Assembly (NCBI RefSeq): GCF_964253915.1
Contig: NZ_CAXUSG020000007.1
Coordinates: forward strand, 255,363-319,362
Direction of reading: 5' to 3'
Length of the DNA: 64,000 nt
DNA from: Metarhizobium sp964253915
GTDB taxonomy: Bacteria > Pseudomonadota > Alphaproteobacteria > Rhizobiales > Rhizobiaceae
Part shown: in pieces, positions 9,555 to 17,063 of the stretch
Position numbering within the stretch: position 1 is the first letter of the stretch
Layout: the number at the start of each line of letters is the position of its first letter
The notes under the pieces: generated by a model
The model's input: only the letters and a program-made list of their open reading frames with translations
Told to the model about the DNA's origin: nothing
Database searches by the model: none
Position numbers and translations under genes: made by a program

Positions 9555-10430
9555 ATGGAGATCATCACCAGCATCGTTGCGCTGCGCGAGCGTCTTGCCA
9601 TCCATAGGCGCGCCGGACGGTCGATCGGCCTGGTGCCGACCATGGGTTACCTTCATGTCGGCCACATGCAGCTCGTCGCCCGCAGCCGCGCCGACAACGA
9701 TGTCACCGTCGTCTCCATCTTCGTCAATCCGCTGCAGTTCGGCGCCAATGAAGATCTCGCCAAATATCCCCGTGACCTCGAACGCGATGCCGCCATGCTG
9801 CGCGCCGCCAAGGTGGATTTCCTGTTTGCCCCCGGCGTCGAGGACATGTATCCGCGACCGATGGAGACGGTGGTCGATGTGCCGTCGCTCGGTGCCGAGC
9901 TGGAAGGTGCCGTCCGCCCCGGGCATTTTGCCGGCGTCGCCACCGTGGTCACCAAGCTGTTCAACATCGCCCAGCCCGACAAGGCCTATTTCGGCGAAAA
10001 GGACTACCAGCAGGTCGTCGTCATCCGCCGCATGGTCGAGGACCTGGCGCAGCCGGTGCGCATCGTGCCGGTGCCGACGGTGCGTGAGTCGGACGGTCTC
10101 GCCTGCTCCTCACGCAACGTCTACCTGAATGCACAGGAGCGCGCCGCTGCGGTGATCGTGCCGAAAACGCTGGCGGAAGCCGAACGCCTCTATCACAGCG
10201 GTCTGCGCGATGTTGCCGCCTTCGAGGATGCTTTGAAGCGTTTCGTCGCCACCGAGCCGCTGGCCGATCCGGAAGTCGTCGCCCTGCGTGATCCCGACAC
10301 ACTGGAAGAAATCGATACCATCGGTGATAGTCCGGCACTGGTGCTGCTCTATATCCGCATCGGCAAGACGAAGCTGCTCGACAATTGCCTGATCGGCAAG
10401 TCGCTGGCCGAAACCCACCGGGCCGCCTGA
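9555..10430 (+). CDS. panC: Pantothenate synthetase
   Basis: Joins pantoate and beta-alanine using ATP, the last step of pantothenate (vitamin B5, CoA precursor) synthesis. The 291-residue protein shows the nucleotidyltransferase HIGH-like motif HVGH (34-37) after VPTMG, the IFVNPLQF segment, FFGEKDYQQ-like sequence (YFGEKDYQQ) and SSRNVYL, which stands in for the KMSKS loop. A clear GGAGGA ribosome site ends 6 bases before the ATG at 9555. panB starts two bases after the panC stop, so the two form an operon. Confidence 0.97.
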   Translation: MEIITSIVALRERLAIHRRAGRSIGLVPTMGYLHVGHMQLVARSRADNDVTVVSIFVNPLQFGANEDLAKYPRDLERDAAMLRAAKVDFLFAPGVEDMYPRPMETVVDVPSLGAELEGAVRPGHFAGVATVVTKLFNIAQPDKAYFGEKDYQQVVVIRRMVEDLAQPVRIVPVPTVRESDGLACSSRNVYLNAQERAAAVIVPKTLAEAERLYHSGLRDVAAFEDALKRFVATEPLADPEVVALRDPDTLEEIDTIGDSPALVLLYIRIGKTKLLDNCLIGKSLAETHRAA

Positions 10431-10431
10431 G

Positions 10432-11253
10432 ATGAGCGCCGTCGGAGCCCAGCGGCGCCTCAGCCCCGCCGCCATTACCGCCCTCAAGGGCGAACGCCCC
10501 ATCGTTTCGCTCACCGCCTATACGACGCCGATTGCCCGGCTGCTCGATCCGCATTGCGACCTGCTTCTCGTCGGCGATTCGCTCGGCATGGTGCTCTACG
10601 GGCTGGAAAGCACCGTCGGCGTCACCATGGAAATGATGATCGCCCACGGCCAGGCGGTGATGCGTGGCGTCAAACGATCCTGCGTCATCGTCGACCTGCC
10701 CTTCGGCAGCTACCAGGAATCCAAGGAACAGGCTTTTCGCAATGCCGCCCGCATCCTCAAGGAAACGGGGTGTGACGGCGTCAAGCTCGAAGGCGGCGAG
10801 GAAATGGCCGAAACGGTCGTCTTCCTCACCAGTCGCGGCATTCCGGTCTTCGGCCATGTCGGGCTGATGCCGCAGCAGGTGAACACGACGGGCGGTTACC
10901 GCTCGCTCGGTCGCTCGGAAAAGGAAGCCGCCAAGATCCGCCGCGACGCCCGCGCCATCGCCGAGGCCGGCGCCTTCGCCGTGGTGGTCGAGGGCACGGT
11001 CGAGCCACTGGCCCGCGAGATCACGGGTAACATCGCCATCCCCACCATCGGCATCGGCGCCTCACCGGCCTGCGATGGACAGGTGCTGGTCTCCGACGAC
11101 ATGCTCGGCCTGTTCAACGACTTCAAGCCGCGTTTCGTCAAACACTTCGCCGAACTGGCGCCGATTGTCTCTCAAGCAGCGGAAGATTATGCGCGCGAGG
11201 TCAAGGAACGGCGCTTTCCGGGGCCGGAGCATACGTTCCAGGTGAAGAAGTAA
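10432..11253 (+). CDS. panB: 3-methyl-2-oxobutanoate hydroxymethyltransferase
   Basis: Transfers a hydroxymethyl group from methylenetetrahydrofolate to 2-oxoisovalerate to make ketopantoate, the first committed step of pantothenate synthesis. The 273 residues include the Mg-binding Asp residues in VGDSLGMV and VDLPFGSY, the Lys-containing DGVKLEGG segment, GHVGLMPQ, and the catalytic Glu in VVEGTVEP. The ATG at 10432 is directly downstream of the panC stop, consistent with coupled translation. A palindromic repeat follows the gene and may end the transcript. Confidence 0.97.
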   Translation: MSAVGAQRRLSPAAITALKGERPIVSLTAYTTPIARLLDPHCDLLLVGDSLGMVLYGLESTVGVTMEMMIAHGQAVMRGVKRSCVIVDLPFGSYQESKEQAFRNAARILKETGCDGVKLEGGEEMAETVVFLTSRGIPVFGHVGLMPQQVNTTGGYRSLGRSEKEAAKIRRDARAIAEAGAFAVVVEGTVEPLAREITGNIAIPTIGIGASPACDGQVLVSDDMLGLFNDFKPRFVKHFAELAPIVSQAAEDYAREVKERRFPGPEHTFQVKK

Positions 11254-11307
11254 CGGCTGACTGGCAAGCCGCCATTCGCTCAACGCCGTCTTCCTCTCGC
11301 TCAAGCC

Positions 11308-11414
11308 CGTCATCCTCGGGCTTGACCCGAGGATCTGCCGACGTCTGCCAAGAAGCCGACGGTAGAGAGCGCATCTGGCATGCTTGGATCCTCGGGACGA
11401 GCCCGAGGATGACG
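11308..11414. repeat. REP-like palindromic repeat downstream of panB
   Basis: Two arms, 11308-11335 (CGTCATCCTCGGGCTTGACC...) and 11386-11414 (ending CCCGAGGATGACG), are inverted copies of each other, and each arm is itself a short palindrome (CCTCGGG/CCCGAGG). This CGTCATCC...GGATGACG sequence is a common interspersed element in alphaproteobacterial genomes. It lies between panB and a minus-strand small gene, where it could fold as a bidirectional stop of transcription. Confidence 0.8.
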
Positions 11415-11459
11415 TCAGAGGGGCTGTTTCGCCTCTTGGCAGCCAAGCCAGCCGGGAGG

Positions 11460-11711
11460 TTACCGCCGTTCCTCCACGGGCTTTTCCAACAGATAGACGG
11501 CATCCGCCACATCGTCCATTTTCGCGACAAACGTCTGGTGCGCGGCCCGCAGTCCCTGATTGTAGTGATAGGGGCCGATCAGCTCCGACATGAAATCGAG
11601 CAGCAGCTCGGCCGGCAGCGCGCCGATCTCCTGGTCAAGTTCGTCATCGAAATAGCTGCGGATGCGCTCGACGAGCAGCGCCTTGGCGGCCTTTGCGATT
11701 TCGACCTTCAT
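11460..11711 (-). CDS. Small DUF2164-family protein
   Basis: An 83-residue cytosolic protein of the DUF2164 family. The recognisable core is an acidic helix (RSYFDDELDQEIG), then LLDFMSELIGPYHYNQ, which matches the conserved IGPxxYNQ signature of the family. The function of DUF2164 is not known. The gene is convergent with panB and separated from it by the palindromic repeat; the promoter must lie in the 123 bases shared with the divergent azlC. Confidence 0.8.
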   Translation of the reverse strand: MKVEIAKAAKALLVERIRSYFDDELDQEIGALPAELLLDFMSELIGPYHYNQGLRAAHQTFVAKMDDVADAVYLLEKPVEERR

Positions 11712-11834
11712 GAGCCTCCTCCCCTTGCGTCGCCGCGCAATGCTTCACCGGAATCAATCGATCCATAAGGCATATTTGATTGCGGCAAAAAGCGCATCGC
11801 ATTAAGGCTGCCTGATCTTCAGGGAAAGCGGCAG

Positions 11835-12551
11835 ATGGACAGATCGGAATTCATGGAAGGCGTGCGTGGCGGGTTTCCCGTCATGGTCTCGGCGGCACCG
11901 TTCGGCGCACTTTTCGGCGCCGTCGCCGTCGCCAACGGCCAGACGATCGCCGAAGCGACGCTGATGAGCGCCACGGTGTTTGCCGGCGCCAGCCAGCTGG
12001 TCGGCATCGAGCTGTTCGGCCACAAGGTGCAGCCCTGGCTGATCATCCTGTCCGTGCTGGCGGTAAACTTCCGCCATATCCTCTATTCGGCGGCGATCGC
12101 CCGCTTCATCCGGCATTTTTCGCCGCTGGAAAAATTCCTGACCTTTTATGTGCTGACCGATCCGCAATTCGCCCAGACGGTGCAGCGCGGCGAAACCGGC
12201 CGCAAGGTGACTTTCGCCTGGTACGCCGGCTTTGCCGTCATCATCTATTTTCCCTGGCTGGTGATGACGGCGCTCGGCGGCGTCTCCGGCAAGCTGATCG
12301 GCGATCCGAAGATCATCGGCCTCGACGTGCTGCTACCGATCTATTTCATGGCGCTGGTCATGGGGTTCCGCAGGAAGCCGAACTTCATCCCCATCGTCGC
12401 CGTCAGCGCTGTCGCCTCGGTGCTGGCGCTGCAATTCGTCGGCTCGCCCTGGCATGTCAGCATCGGCGCCATCGCCGGCATCGTGCTTGCTGCCTTGTTG
12501 CCCATCGACAAGCAGGCAGCCGCCGCTCCGTCAACGGAACAGGAGGCATAG
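11835..12551 (+). CDS. azlC: AzlC-family amino-acid exporter, large subunit
   Basis: Large subunit of the two-part AzlCD (LIV-E type) exporter for branched-chain amino acids or their analogues. The 238 residues contain 5-7 hydrophobic segments and the family sequences PVMVSAAPFGALFGAVA near the N-terminus, FAGASQLVGIELFG and LAVNFRHILYSAAIA. The next gene, azlD, starts 4 bases after the stop, and its ribosome site AGGAGGC is inside the last codons of azlC, so the two are translationally linked. The substrate is inferred from the family. Confidence 0.93.
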   Translation: MDRSEFMEGVRGGFPVMVSAAPFGALFGAVAVANGQTIAEATLMSATVFAGASQLVGIELFGHKVQPWLIILSVLAVNFRHILYSAAIARFIRHFSPLEKFLTFYVLTDPQFAQTVQRGETGRKVTFAWYAGFAVIIYFPWLVMTALGGVSGKLIGDPKIIGLDVLLPIYFMALVMGFRRKPNFIPIVAVSAVASVLALQFVGSPWHVSIGAIAGIVLAALLPIDKQAAAAPSTEQEA

Positions 12552-12555
12552 GCCG

Positions 12556-12867
12556 ATGGAAAACCTGTTCAACAGCGACATGGTGATCCTCATCCTGCTC
12601 TGCGCCGTCGCCACCTTCGCGACGCGCATCGGCGGTTACATCCTGATCACGCGGCTGAAAAGCATCCCGCCACGGCTGGATGCCGCGCTGAACGCCGTTC
12701 CCGCCGCCGTATTGACCACGCTTGTGGCGCCGGCGTTTTTCGCCGGCGGCATCGAAGTGAAGGTAGCGATGGCCGTCGCCCTGGTGATCGGCCTGCGATA
12801 CTCAGCCATGCCGATGCTTGCCATCGGCTGGCTGGTCGTCATGGGCTTCCGTCACATCCTCAATTAA
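12556..12867 (+). CDS. azlD: AzlD-family exporter, small subunit
   Basis: Small membrane subunit of the AzlCD exporter: 103 residues with three to four hydrophobic helices, including FATRIGGYIL and the LNAVPAAVLTTLVAP segment typical of AzlD. The ATG at 12556 follows AGGAGGC within the azlC end. Its stop codon overlaps the 3' end of the convergent M24 peptidase gene by 8 bases, so no terminator fits between them. Confidence 0.93.
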   Translation: MENLFNSDMVILILLCAVATFATRIGGYILITRLKSIPPRLDAALNAVPAAVLTTLVAPAFFAGGIEVKVAMAVALVIGLRYSAMPMLAIGWLVVMGFRHILN

Positions 12868-14692
12868 GCGGACGGGTTGCCTGCTGCAGCCAGTTGCGCA
12901 CCGCCGGATCCTCGATCAGCGGCAACAACGTCTCATGCGTCTTCGCATGATAGGCATCGATCCAGTGGACCTCGTCTGCGGTCAACAGTTCGCGCAGGAT
13001 GAGGTTGCGGTCGATGGGGCAATAGGTCAGCGTTTCGAAACCGAGCATCGGCTGATCGCCGCCATCGACGTCTTCCGCCTCGCGCACATAGATCAGGTTC
13101 TCGATGCGGATGCCGAAGCTGCCGGGGCGGTAATAACCGGGCTCGTTGGAGAGGATCATGCCGGGCAACAGCTCCTGTGTCGAAAGCCGCGCAATGCGCT
13201 GCGGCCCTTCATGCACCGAGAGATAGGAGCCGACGCCGTGGCCGGTGCCGTGGGCGAAATCCGCCCCCGCCTTCCACAGGTTGATGCGGGCAAGCGGATC
13301 AAGGTCGCAGCCGCGCGTTCCCTTGGGGAAACGGGCCGTCGAAATGGCGATCATGCCCTTCAGCACCAGCGTGAAGAAGCGCTTGCGCTCGGGATCGACG
13401 GCGCCGACAGCCACCGTGCGGGTGATGTCAGTCGTGCCGTTGATATATTGGGCGCCGGAATCGATCAGGAACAGTTCGCCAGGCGCAATGAAGCGATCGG
13501 TATCGACGGTGACCCGGTAATGCATGATCGCCGCATGTTCGCCGGCTCCGGCAATGGTATCGAAGGAAATGTCCTTCAACGGATTTTGCATCGCCTGGCC
13601 GACGCGGCCGCGCACCTCTTCCAGCTTCTTCGTCGCGTCGATCTCGGTGATCGTGCCGGGCTTGGTATCTTCTAGCCAGGCGAGGAATTCGACCATCGCC
13701 GCGCCGTCCTGCACATGCGCCGCCGCCGAACCGTTGATCTCGACGAGGTTCTTGCAGGCCCGCGGCAGCTTGGCCGGATCGTTGCCTTCAACCACCTCGC
13801 CGCCCTTGGCGCGGATCAGTTCGGCCAGCGCAAAAGGCGTCAGGTCGGGATCGACGAGAATGCGGGCACCGTCTGCCGCAACCGCAGCGAGGCGTTTTTC
13901 CAGCGTGTCCGGCGCGACCTGGTGGCTAAGCTGCGCGAGATAGGCTTCCGCCTCAATATTGGTCTTGCGCTTGTCGAGGAAAAGTTCGGGCTTGCCGTCG
14001 GCATGGATGATGGCGCGCGCCAGCGGATGCGGCGTATGCGGCACATCCTTGCCGCGGATGTTGAAGATCCAGGCGACCGACGATGGATCGGTGATCAGCA
14101 CTGCCGCAAGATTCTTCTGCTTGAGGTCATGGGCGATGGCACCGATCTTTTCGGCCGCCAGCACGCCGGACTCGCCGAGATTCTGGATCGTCACCGCGCC
14201 CAGCGGCTCGGCCGGCCGGCTGGCCCATAGGCGATCGAGCGGATTGTATTTGAGGAAAACGAGCGCACCGCCGATATCGGCGAGCGCCTTCTCCAGACGC
14301 CGCACCTCGGCGCCAGTGTGCAGCCAGGGGTCGATACCCAGCCGGAACCCTTTTGGCGCATGCTTCTTGATCCACAGATGCGGCGGCTCGCCGACAAGAT
14401 CACCTCCGGTGAAAACCGCGCCGTCCACCTGTTCGGCAAGCTGGGTGACATAACGGCCGTCGACAAAAACCACCGCCTGCCCGCGACCGATCAATGCCAC
14501 GCCGGCCGATCCGGTGAAACCCGTCAGCCAGGACAGGCGCTCGGACGACGCTGGCACGTATTCGCCCTGATATTCATCGGCGCGCGGCACCAGGAAAGCG
14601 TCGATGCCGAGCTCATCGAAGGTTGCGCGCAAAGCCTCCACCCGCTCGCGACCGAACTGCGGCGTGGATGTGACCTCGAAAGACTGAAACAT
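12860..14692 (-). CDS. Xaa-Pro aminopeptidase, M24 family
   Basis: A 610-residue metallopeptidase that removes an N-terminal residue preceding proline. It has two creatinase-type N-terminal domains (about 1-310), the pita-bread catalytic domain and the C-terminal extension found in aminopeptidase P1. Metal ligands are visible as DSGAQYINGTTDITR (two Asp), GHGVGSYLSVHE (His) and NEPGYYRPG plus IRIEN (two Glu). The ATG at 14692 gives MFQSFEVTSTPQFG; the 25 upstream codons of the open frame are not homologous-looking. Its 3' end overlaps azlD. Confidence 0.94.
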   Translation of the reverse strand: MFQSFEVTSTPQFGRERVEALRATFDELGIDAFLVPRADEYQGEYVPASSERLSWLTGFTGSAGVALIGRGQAVVFVDGRYVTQLAEQVDGAVFTGGDLVGEPPHLWIKKHAPKGFRLGIDPWLHTGAEVRRLEKALADIGGALVFLKYNPLDRLWASRPAEPLGAVTIQNLGESGVLAAEKIGAIAHDLKQKNLAAVLITDPSSVAWIFNIRGKDVPHTPHPLARAIIHADGKPELFLDKRKTNIEAEAYLAQLSHQVAPDTLEKRLAAVAADGARILVDPDLTPFALAELIRAKGGEVVEGNDPAKLPRACKNLVEINGSAAAHVQDGAAMVEFLAWLEDTKPGTITEIDATKKLEEVRGRVGQAMQNPLKDISFDTIAGAGEHAAIMHYRVTVDTDRFIAPGELFLIDSGAQYINGTTDITRTVAVGAVDPERKRFFTLVLKGMIAISTARFPKGTRGCDLDPLARINLWKAGADFAHGTGHGVGSYLSVHEGPQRIARLSTQELLPGMILSNEPGYYRPGSFGIRIENLIYVREAEDVDGGDQPMLGFETLTYCPIDRNLILRELLTADEVHWIDAYHAKTHETLLPLIEDPAVRNWLQQATRPLN

Positions 14693-14886
14693 GGCGACTT
14701 TCCAATTGTGCTGAACGATTCCAAACCGCGGCATACTATCTGCGCAAAGCAAGGGCGGAAAGGACAAATGACCGCCACCGCCTGTCCGCGCATATCAGCA
14801 GGCGCTGCATTATGTATGCAGCAGACGCATGGCATCCATGACGGATTGCCTCTGTCCATATGAGAAAATCTGCGTATAGTGCGCGG

Positions 14887-15091
14887 CAACGAAAGGGGTT
14901 CGAACGAACTTCATTCGAAACCAAGCGAAAGAGCTACGCGCCCTGAGCGAAATATCCGGTCGGTCACTCCTCCTCCCTCCTCCGATCGGGTATTCAGAGC
15001 GCTAGATGTCCGCTCGAGCATCTCCTCTAAGGCTCGCGGACCACGATCAGGTCAGACTGATCGGCAGGCGGTGCCACTGGCACCGCCTTTT
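14887..15091 (+). ncRNA. Probable trans-acting small RNA with anti-Shine-Dalgarno loops
   Basis: The 418-base gap between the M24 peptidase start (14692) and the prmA stop (15111) contains a string of hairpins. Hairpin 1: 14951-14963 pairs with 14982-14994 (13 bp, two G-U), exposing a loop at 14964-14981 with CTCCTCCTCCCTCCT. Hairpin 2: 15008-15013 with 15036-15041 plus inner GAGC/GCTC, exposing CTCCTC (15022-15027). Hairpin 3: 15044-15050 with 15057-15063. Hairpin 4 is a terminator (15067-15091). A -10-like TATAGT is at 14875-14880, which sets the 5' end only roughly. Rhizobial sRNA families such as alpha-r14 (NfeR1, suhB-like) carry CCUCCUCCC loops; I recall alpha-r45 near prmA but could not check. 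Confidence 0.72.
15067..15091 (+). terminator. Rho-independent terminator of the small RNA
   Basis: GGCGGTGCC (15067-15075), loop ACT, GGCACCGCC (15079-15087), then TTTT and a second T-rich run a few bases on. The 9-bp stem is perfect. The T-run follows the stem on the plus strand only, so the transcript it ends comes from 14.9 kb, not from prmA. Confidence 0.85.
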
Positions 15092-15110
15092 GCTTTTTAA
15101 GGCCCTTTTC

Positions 15111-15989
15111 TCACCCGGCCCGGTCGAGATGGATGGTCACCCAGCCGTTGCGCCAGATGGTGCGCACATGGCGGAGATGTTCGCCATTATAGGCGGCCAG
15201 AACCTTCCAGCGCTGTGCCGCCAGAATCCCCGACAGGATCACGGAACCGCCCGGCGCCAGATGGGTGGCAAGCTGCGGCGCCATCTTGATCAGCGGCCGC
15301 GCCAGGATGTTGGCGATGATCAGGTCGAACGGACCGTGGCGACGGAAGGCATCCGAATGAAAGCCCGGCGCCGTCTCGACGGTGATCCCGTTGGCGATGC
15401 CGTTGCGGCGGACGTTTTCGCGGGCGACGCGGGTAGCGATGGGATCGATGTCGGTCGCTAGCACCGGGATGTGCCGGAGCTTGCGCACGGCAATGGCGAG
15501 CACGCCGCTGCCGGTGCCGAGATCGAGCGCATTGCGCACCGTGCGGGCGCGCATCACCGTTTCGATCACCTCAAGGCAGCCCGCGGTCGTGCCGTGATGG
15601 CCGGTGCCGAAGGCCTGGCCGGCGTCGATCTCGATGCCGATGTCGTTGATGGAAACCTTGTCGCGGTCGTGCGAGCCGTGCACGAGGAAACGCCCTGCCC
15701 TGACAGGCTTCAGGCCCTCCAGCGACTTCGCCACCCAGTCGATATCGGGGATAACCTCGCGCATGATCGACAGGTCGGCGAAACTCGCCGCCACCATGGC
15801 GTCCAGGCGGCTGCGGATATCGTCTTCCTCATCCAGCATCATGTAGATGGAGGCTTCCCAGATATCGCGCTTTTCGTCGATTTCCGTCGTGGCGATCGCC
15901 AGATCTTCCTCGCCGAAAACCTCGGTCATCAGGTCGAGGACCTCTCCGGCCCGCTTTTCGGTCGTCGTAAGGTAGAGGCGAATATCCAC
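15111..15989 (-). CDS. prmA: Ribosomal protein L11 methyltransferase
   Basis: SAM-dependent methyltransferase that trimethylates ribosomal protein L11. The 292-residue product has a small N-terminal substrate-binding domain (about 1-115), a linker, and a class I methyltransferase domain with DLGTGSGVLAIA (motif I), ATDIDPIATRVARENV (motif II) and the NILARPL segment in place of NPPY. GTGHHGTTAGCLE precedes motif I as in E. coli PrmA. It is followed by the sRNA gene on the opposite strand. Confidence 0.96.
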   Translation of the reverse strand: MDIRLYLTTTEKRAGEVLDLMTEVFGEEDLAIATTEIDEKRDIWEASIYMMLDEEDDIRSRLDAMVAASFADLSIMREVIPDIDWVAKSLEGLKPVRAGRFLVHGSHDRDKVSINDIGIEIDAGQAFGTGHHGTTAGCLEVIETVMRARTVRNALDLGTGSGVLAIAVRKLRHIPVLATDIDPIATRVARENVRRNGIANGITVETAPGFHSDAFRRHGPFDLIIANILARPLIKMAPQLATHLAPGGSVILSGILAAQRWKVLAAYNGEHLRHVRTIWRNGWVTIHLDRAG

Positions 15990-16078
15990 GGCGGTCGGTC
16001 ACTTTCTCGGATTTGCGGCTTCAACGCCGTCTTTAACGGCAAACGCCCCCCGACCGCAATCTCCGACCTTTTGTCTTT

Positions 16079-16128
16079 ATGCAATTCCGGACGCAAAACC
16101 GCTACGCACTTTTGCTGGAATTTGCCCT
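16079..16128 (-). repeat. Dispersed repeat, copy A (abuts the senC-like stop)
   Basis: Read on the minus strand it runs AGGGCAAATTCCAGCAAAAG, TGCGTAGCGGTTTTGCGTCC, GGAATTGC. It is homologous to the copies at 23241 and 35607. The first two bases of the repeat (AG) form the last two of the TAG stop of the upstream copper-protein gene. The far end of this copy is worn and cannot be delimited. Confidence 0.75.
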
Positions 16129-16729
16129 AGCCCTTGGCAGCGAGGTTTTCCAGCTTCTTCACCGCCGTCTCCGGATTTTCCTGATAGGCGATGGTGCCGG
16201 AAAAACGTCCCTGCGAATCGAGCAGGAAGACGGAAGCCGTATGGTCCATGGTGTAGTCGCCGTTCGGCTCCTTCTCGTCCAGCGGCACCTTCTTGGCGTA
16301 GACGCGGAAACCCTTGATCACCTCGGCGATCTTCTCCGGCGGGCCGGAGATGGCCGTGATGCGTTTCGAAACGTTGGAAACGTACTGGCCGAGCAGTTCC
16401 GGCGTATCGCGCTCCGGATCGACGGTGATGAAATAGGCCTGCAGCTTCGTTCCATCGGGATCGACCTTGGCCAGCCAGCCATCCAGTTCGTACAGCGTCG
16501 TCGGGCACACTTCCGGGCAATGGGTGAAGCCGAAGAACAGCGCGGTCGGCTTGCCGCGCAACGCCTGCTCGGTGATCGGCTTGCCATCCTGGGCAACGAG
16601 CTGGAACGGCACGCCGAACGGGCCATCCGCCAGTTCCTGCTTCGAACGCGTCATCTCCAGCGTCAGCCAACCAAGCACGCCGGCAAGAACCACGACGGCG
16701 ACCCAAAGGATAATGCGTACGGTTTTCAT
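16127..16729 (-). CDS. SCO1/SenC-family copper chaperone
   Basis: A membrane-anchored thioredoxin-fold protein that delivers copper to the CuA site of cytochrome c oxidase or reduces its cysteines. The 200-residue product has one N-terminal anchor (residues 5-24) and a periplasmic domain with the copper motif CPEVC (Cys71, Cys75) and the third ligand His163 in MDHTASVFLL. ITVDPERDTPE is the other family signature. The ATG at 16729 directly precedes the anchor. No oxidase genes are adjacent. The TAG stop overlaps a dispersed repeat. Confidence 0.94.
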   Translation of the reverse strand: MKTVRIILWVAVVVLAGVLGWLTLEMTRSKQELADGPFGVPFQLVAQDGKPITEQALRGKPTALFFGFTHCPEVCPTTLYELDGWLAKVDPDGTKLQAYFITVDPERDTPELLGQYVSNVSKRITAISGPPEKIAEVIKGFRVYAKKVPLDEKEPNGDYTMDHTASVFLLDSQGRFSGTIAYQENPETAVKKLENLAAKG

Positions 16730-17063
16730 GCCACTCCCCGCGATCACGGCGCCCCGATGCGCCTTTTGCCGCCAGATATCGCGTCTCTCGGCGGGAGGCA
16801 AATCAAGTTCCGCGTTATCCGCCGGCCCGCGCGGATTTGTCACGATTGCAACATCCTGCAATCAAACATGCGCCATTTGCGGACATGTCGGGCCGGAGTG
16901 CGAATATCGTTAGCGAAGGTTTAAGCAATTTTTGAGAATTTTGGAGTGCGTTCGCAGTCTTCCAACTGCCTGACATGATGTCTACCGGCTTTGCCGGCCT
17001 CCGCATGGGTGAATTCGGGGTTGCGGAAAAGCGGCGTACGGTGCCGCGGGGGCGAGACAATAC
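16730..17063. other. Divergent intergenic region between the SCO gene and the chemoreceptor
   Basis: This 334-base gap must hold promoters for both flanking genes. I see a small CCGG...CCGG hairpin at about 16983-16996 (loop CTTTG) in the leader of the chemoreceptor gene and an AT-rich patch (TTTAAGCAATTTTTGAG) near 16920. No coding frame with a ribosome site and no known RNA motif was found. Confidence 0.45.

Noticed and set aside
14895..14930. tRNA-like GGTTCGAACGAAC sequence
   Set aside because: Only a T-loop-like string; there is no acceptor stem or anticodon arm around it. It belongs to the 5' part of the small-RNA candidate.
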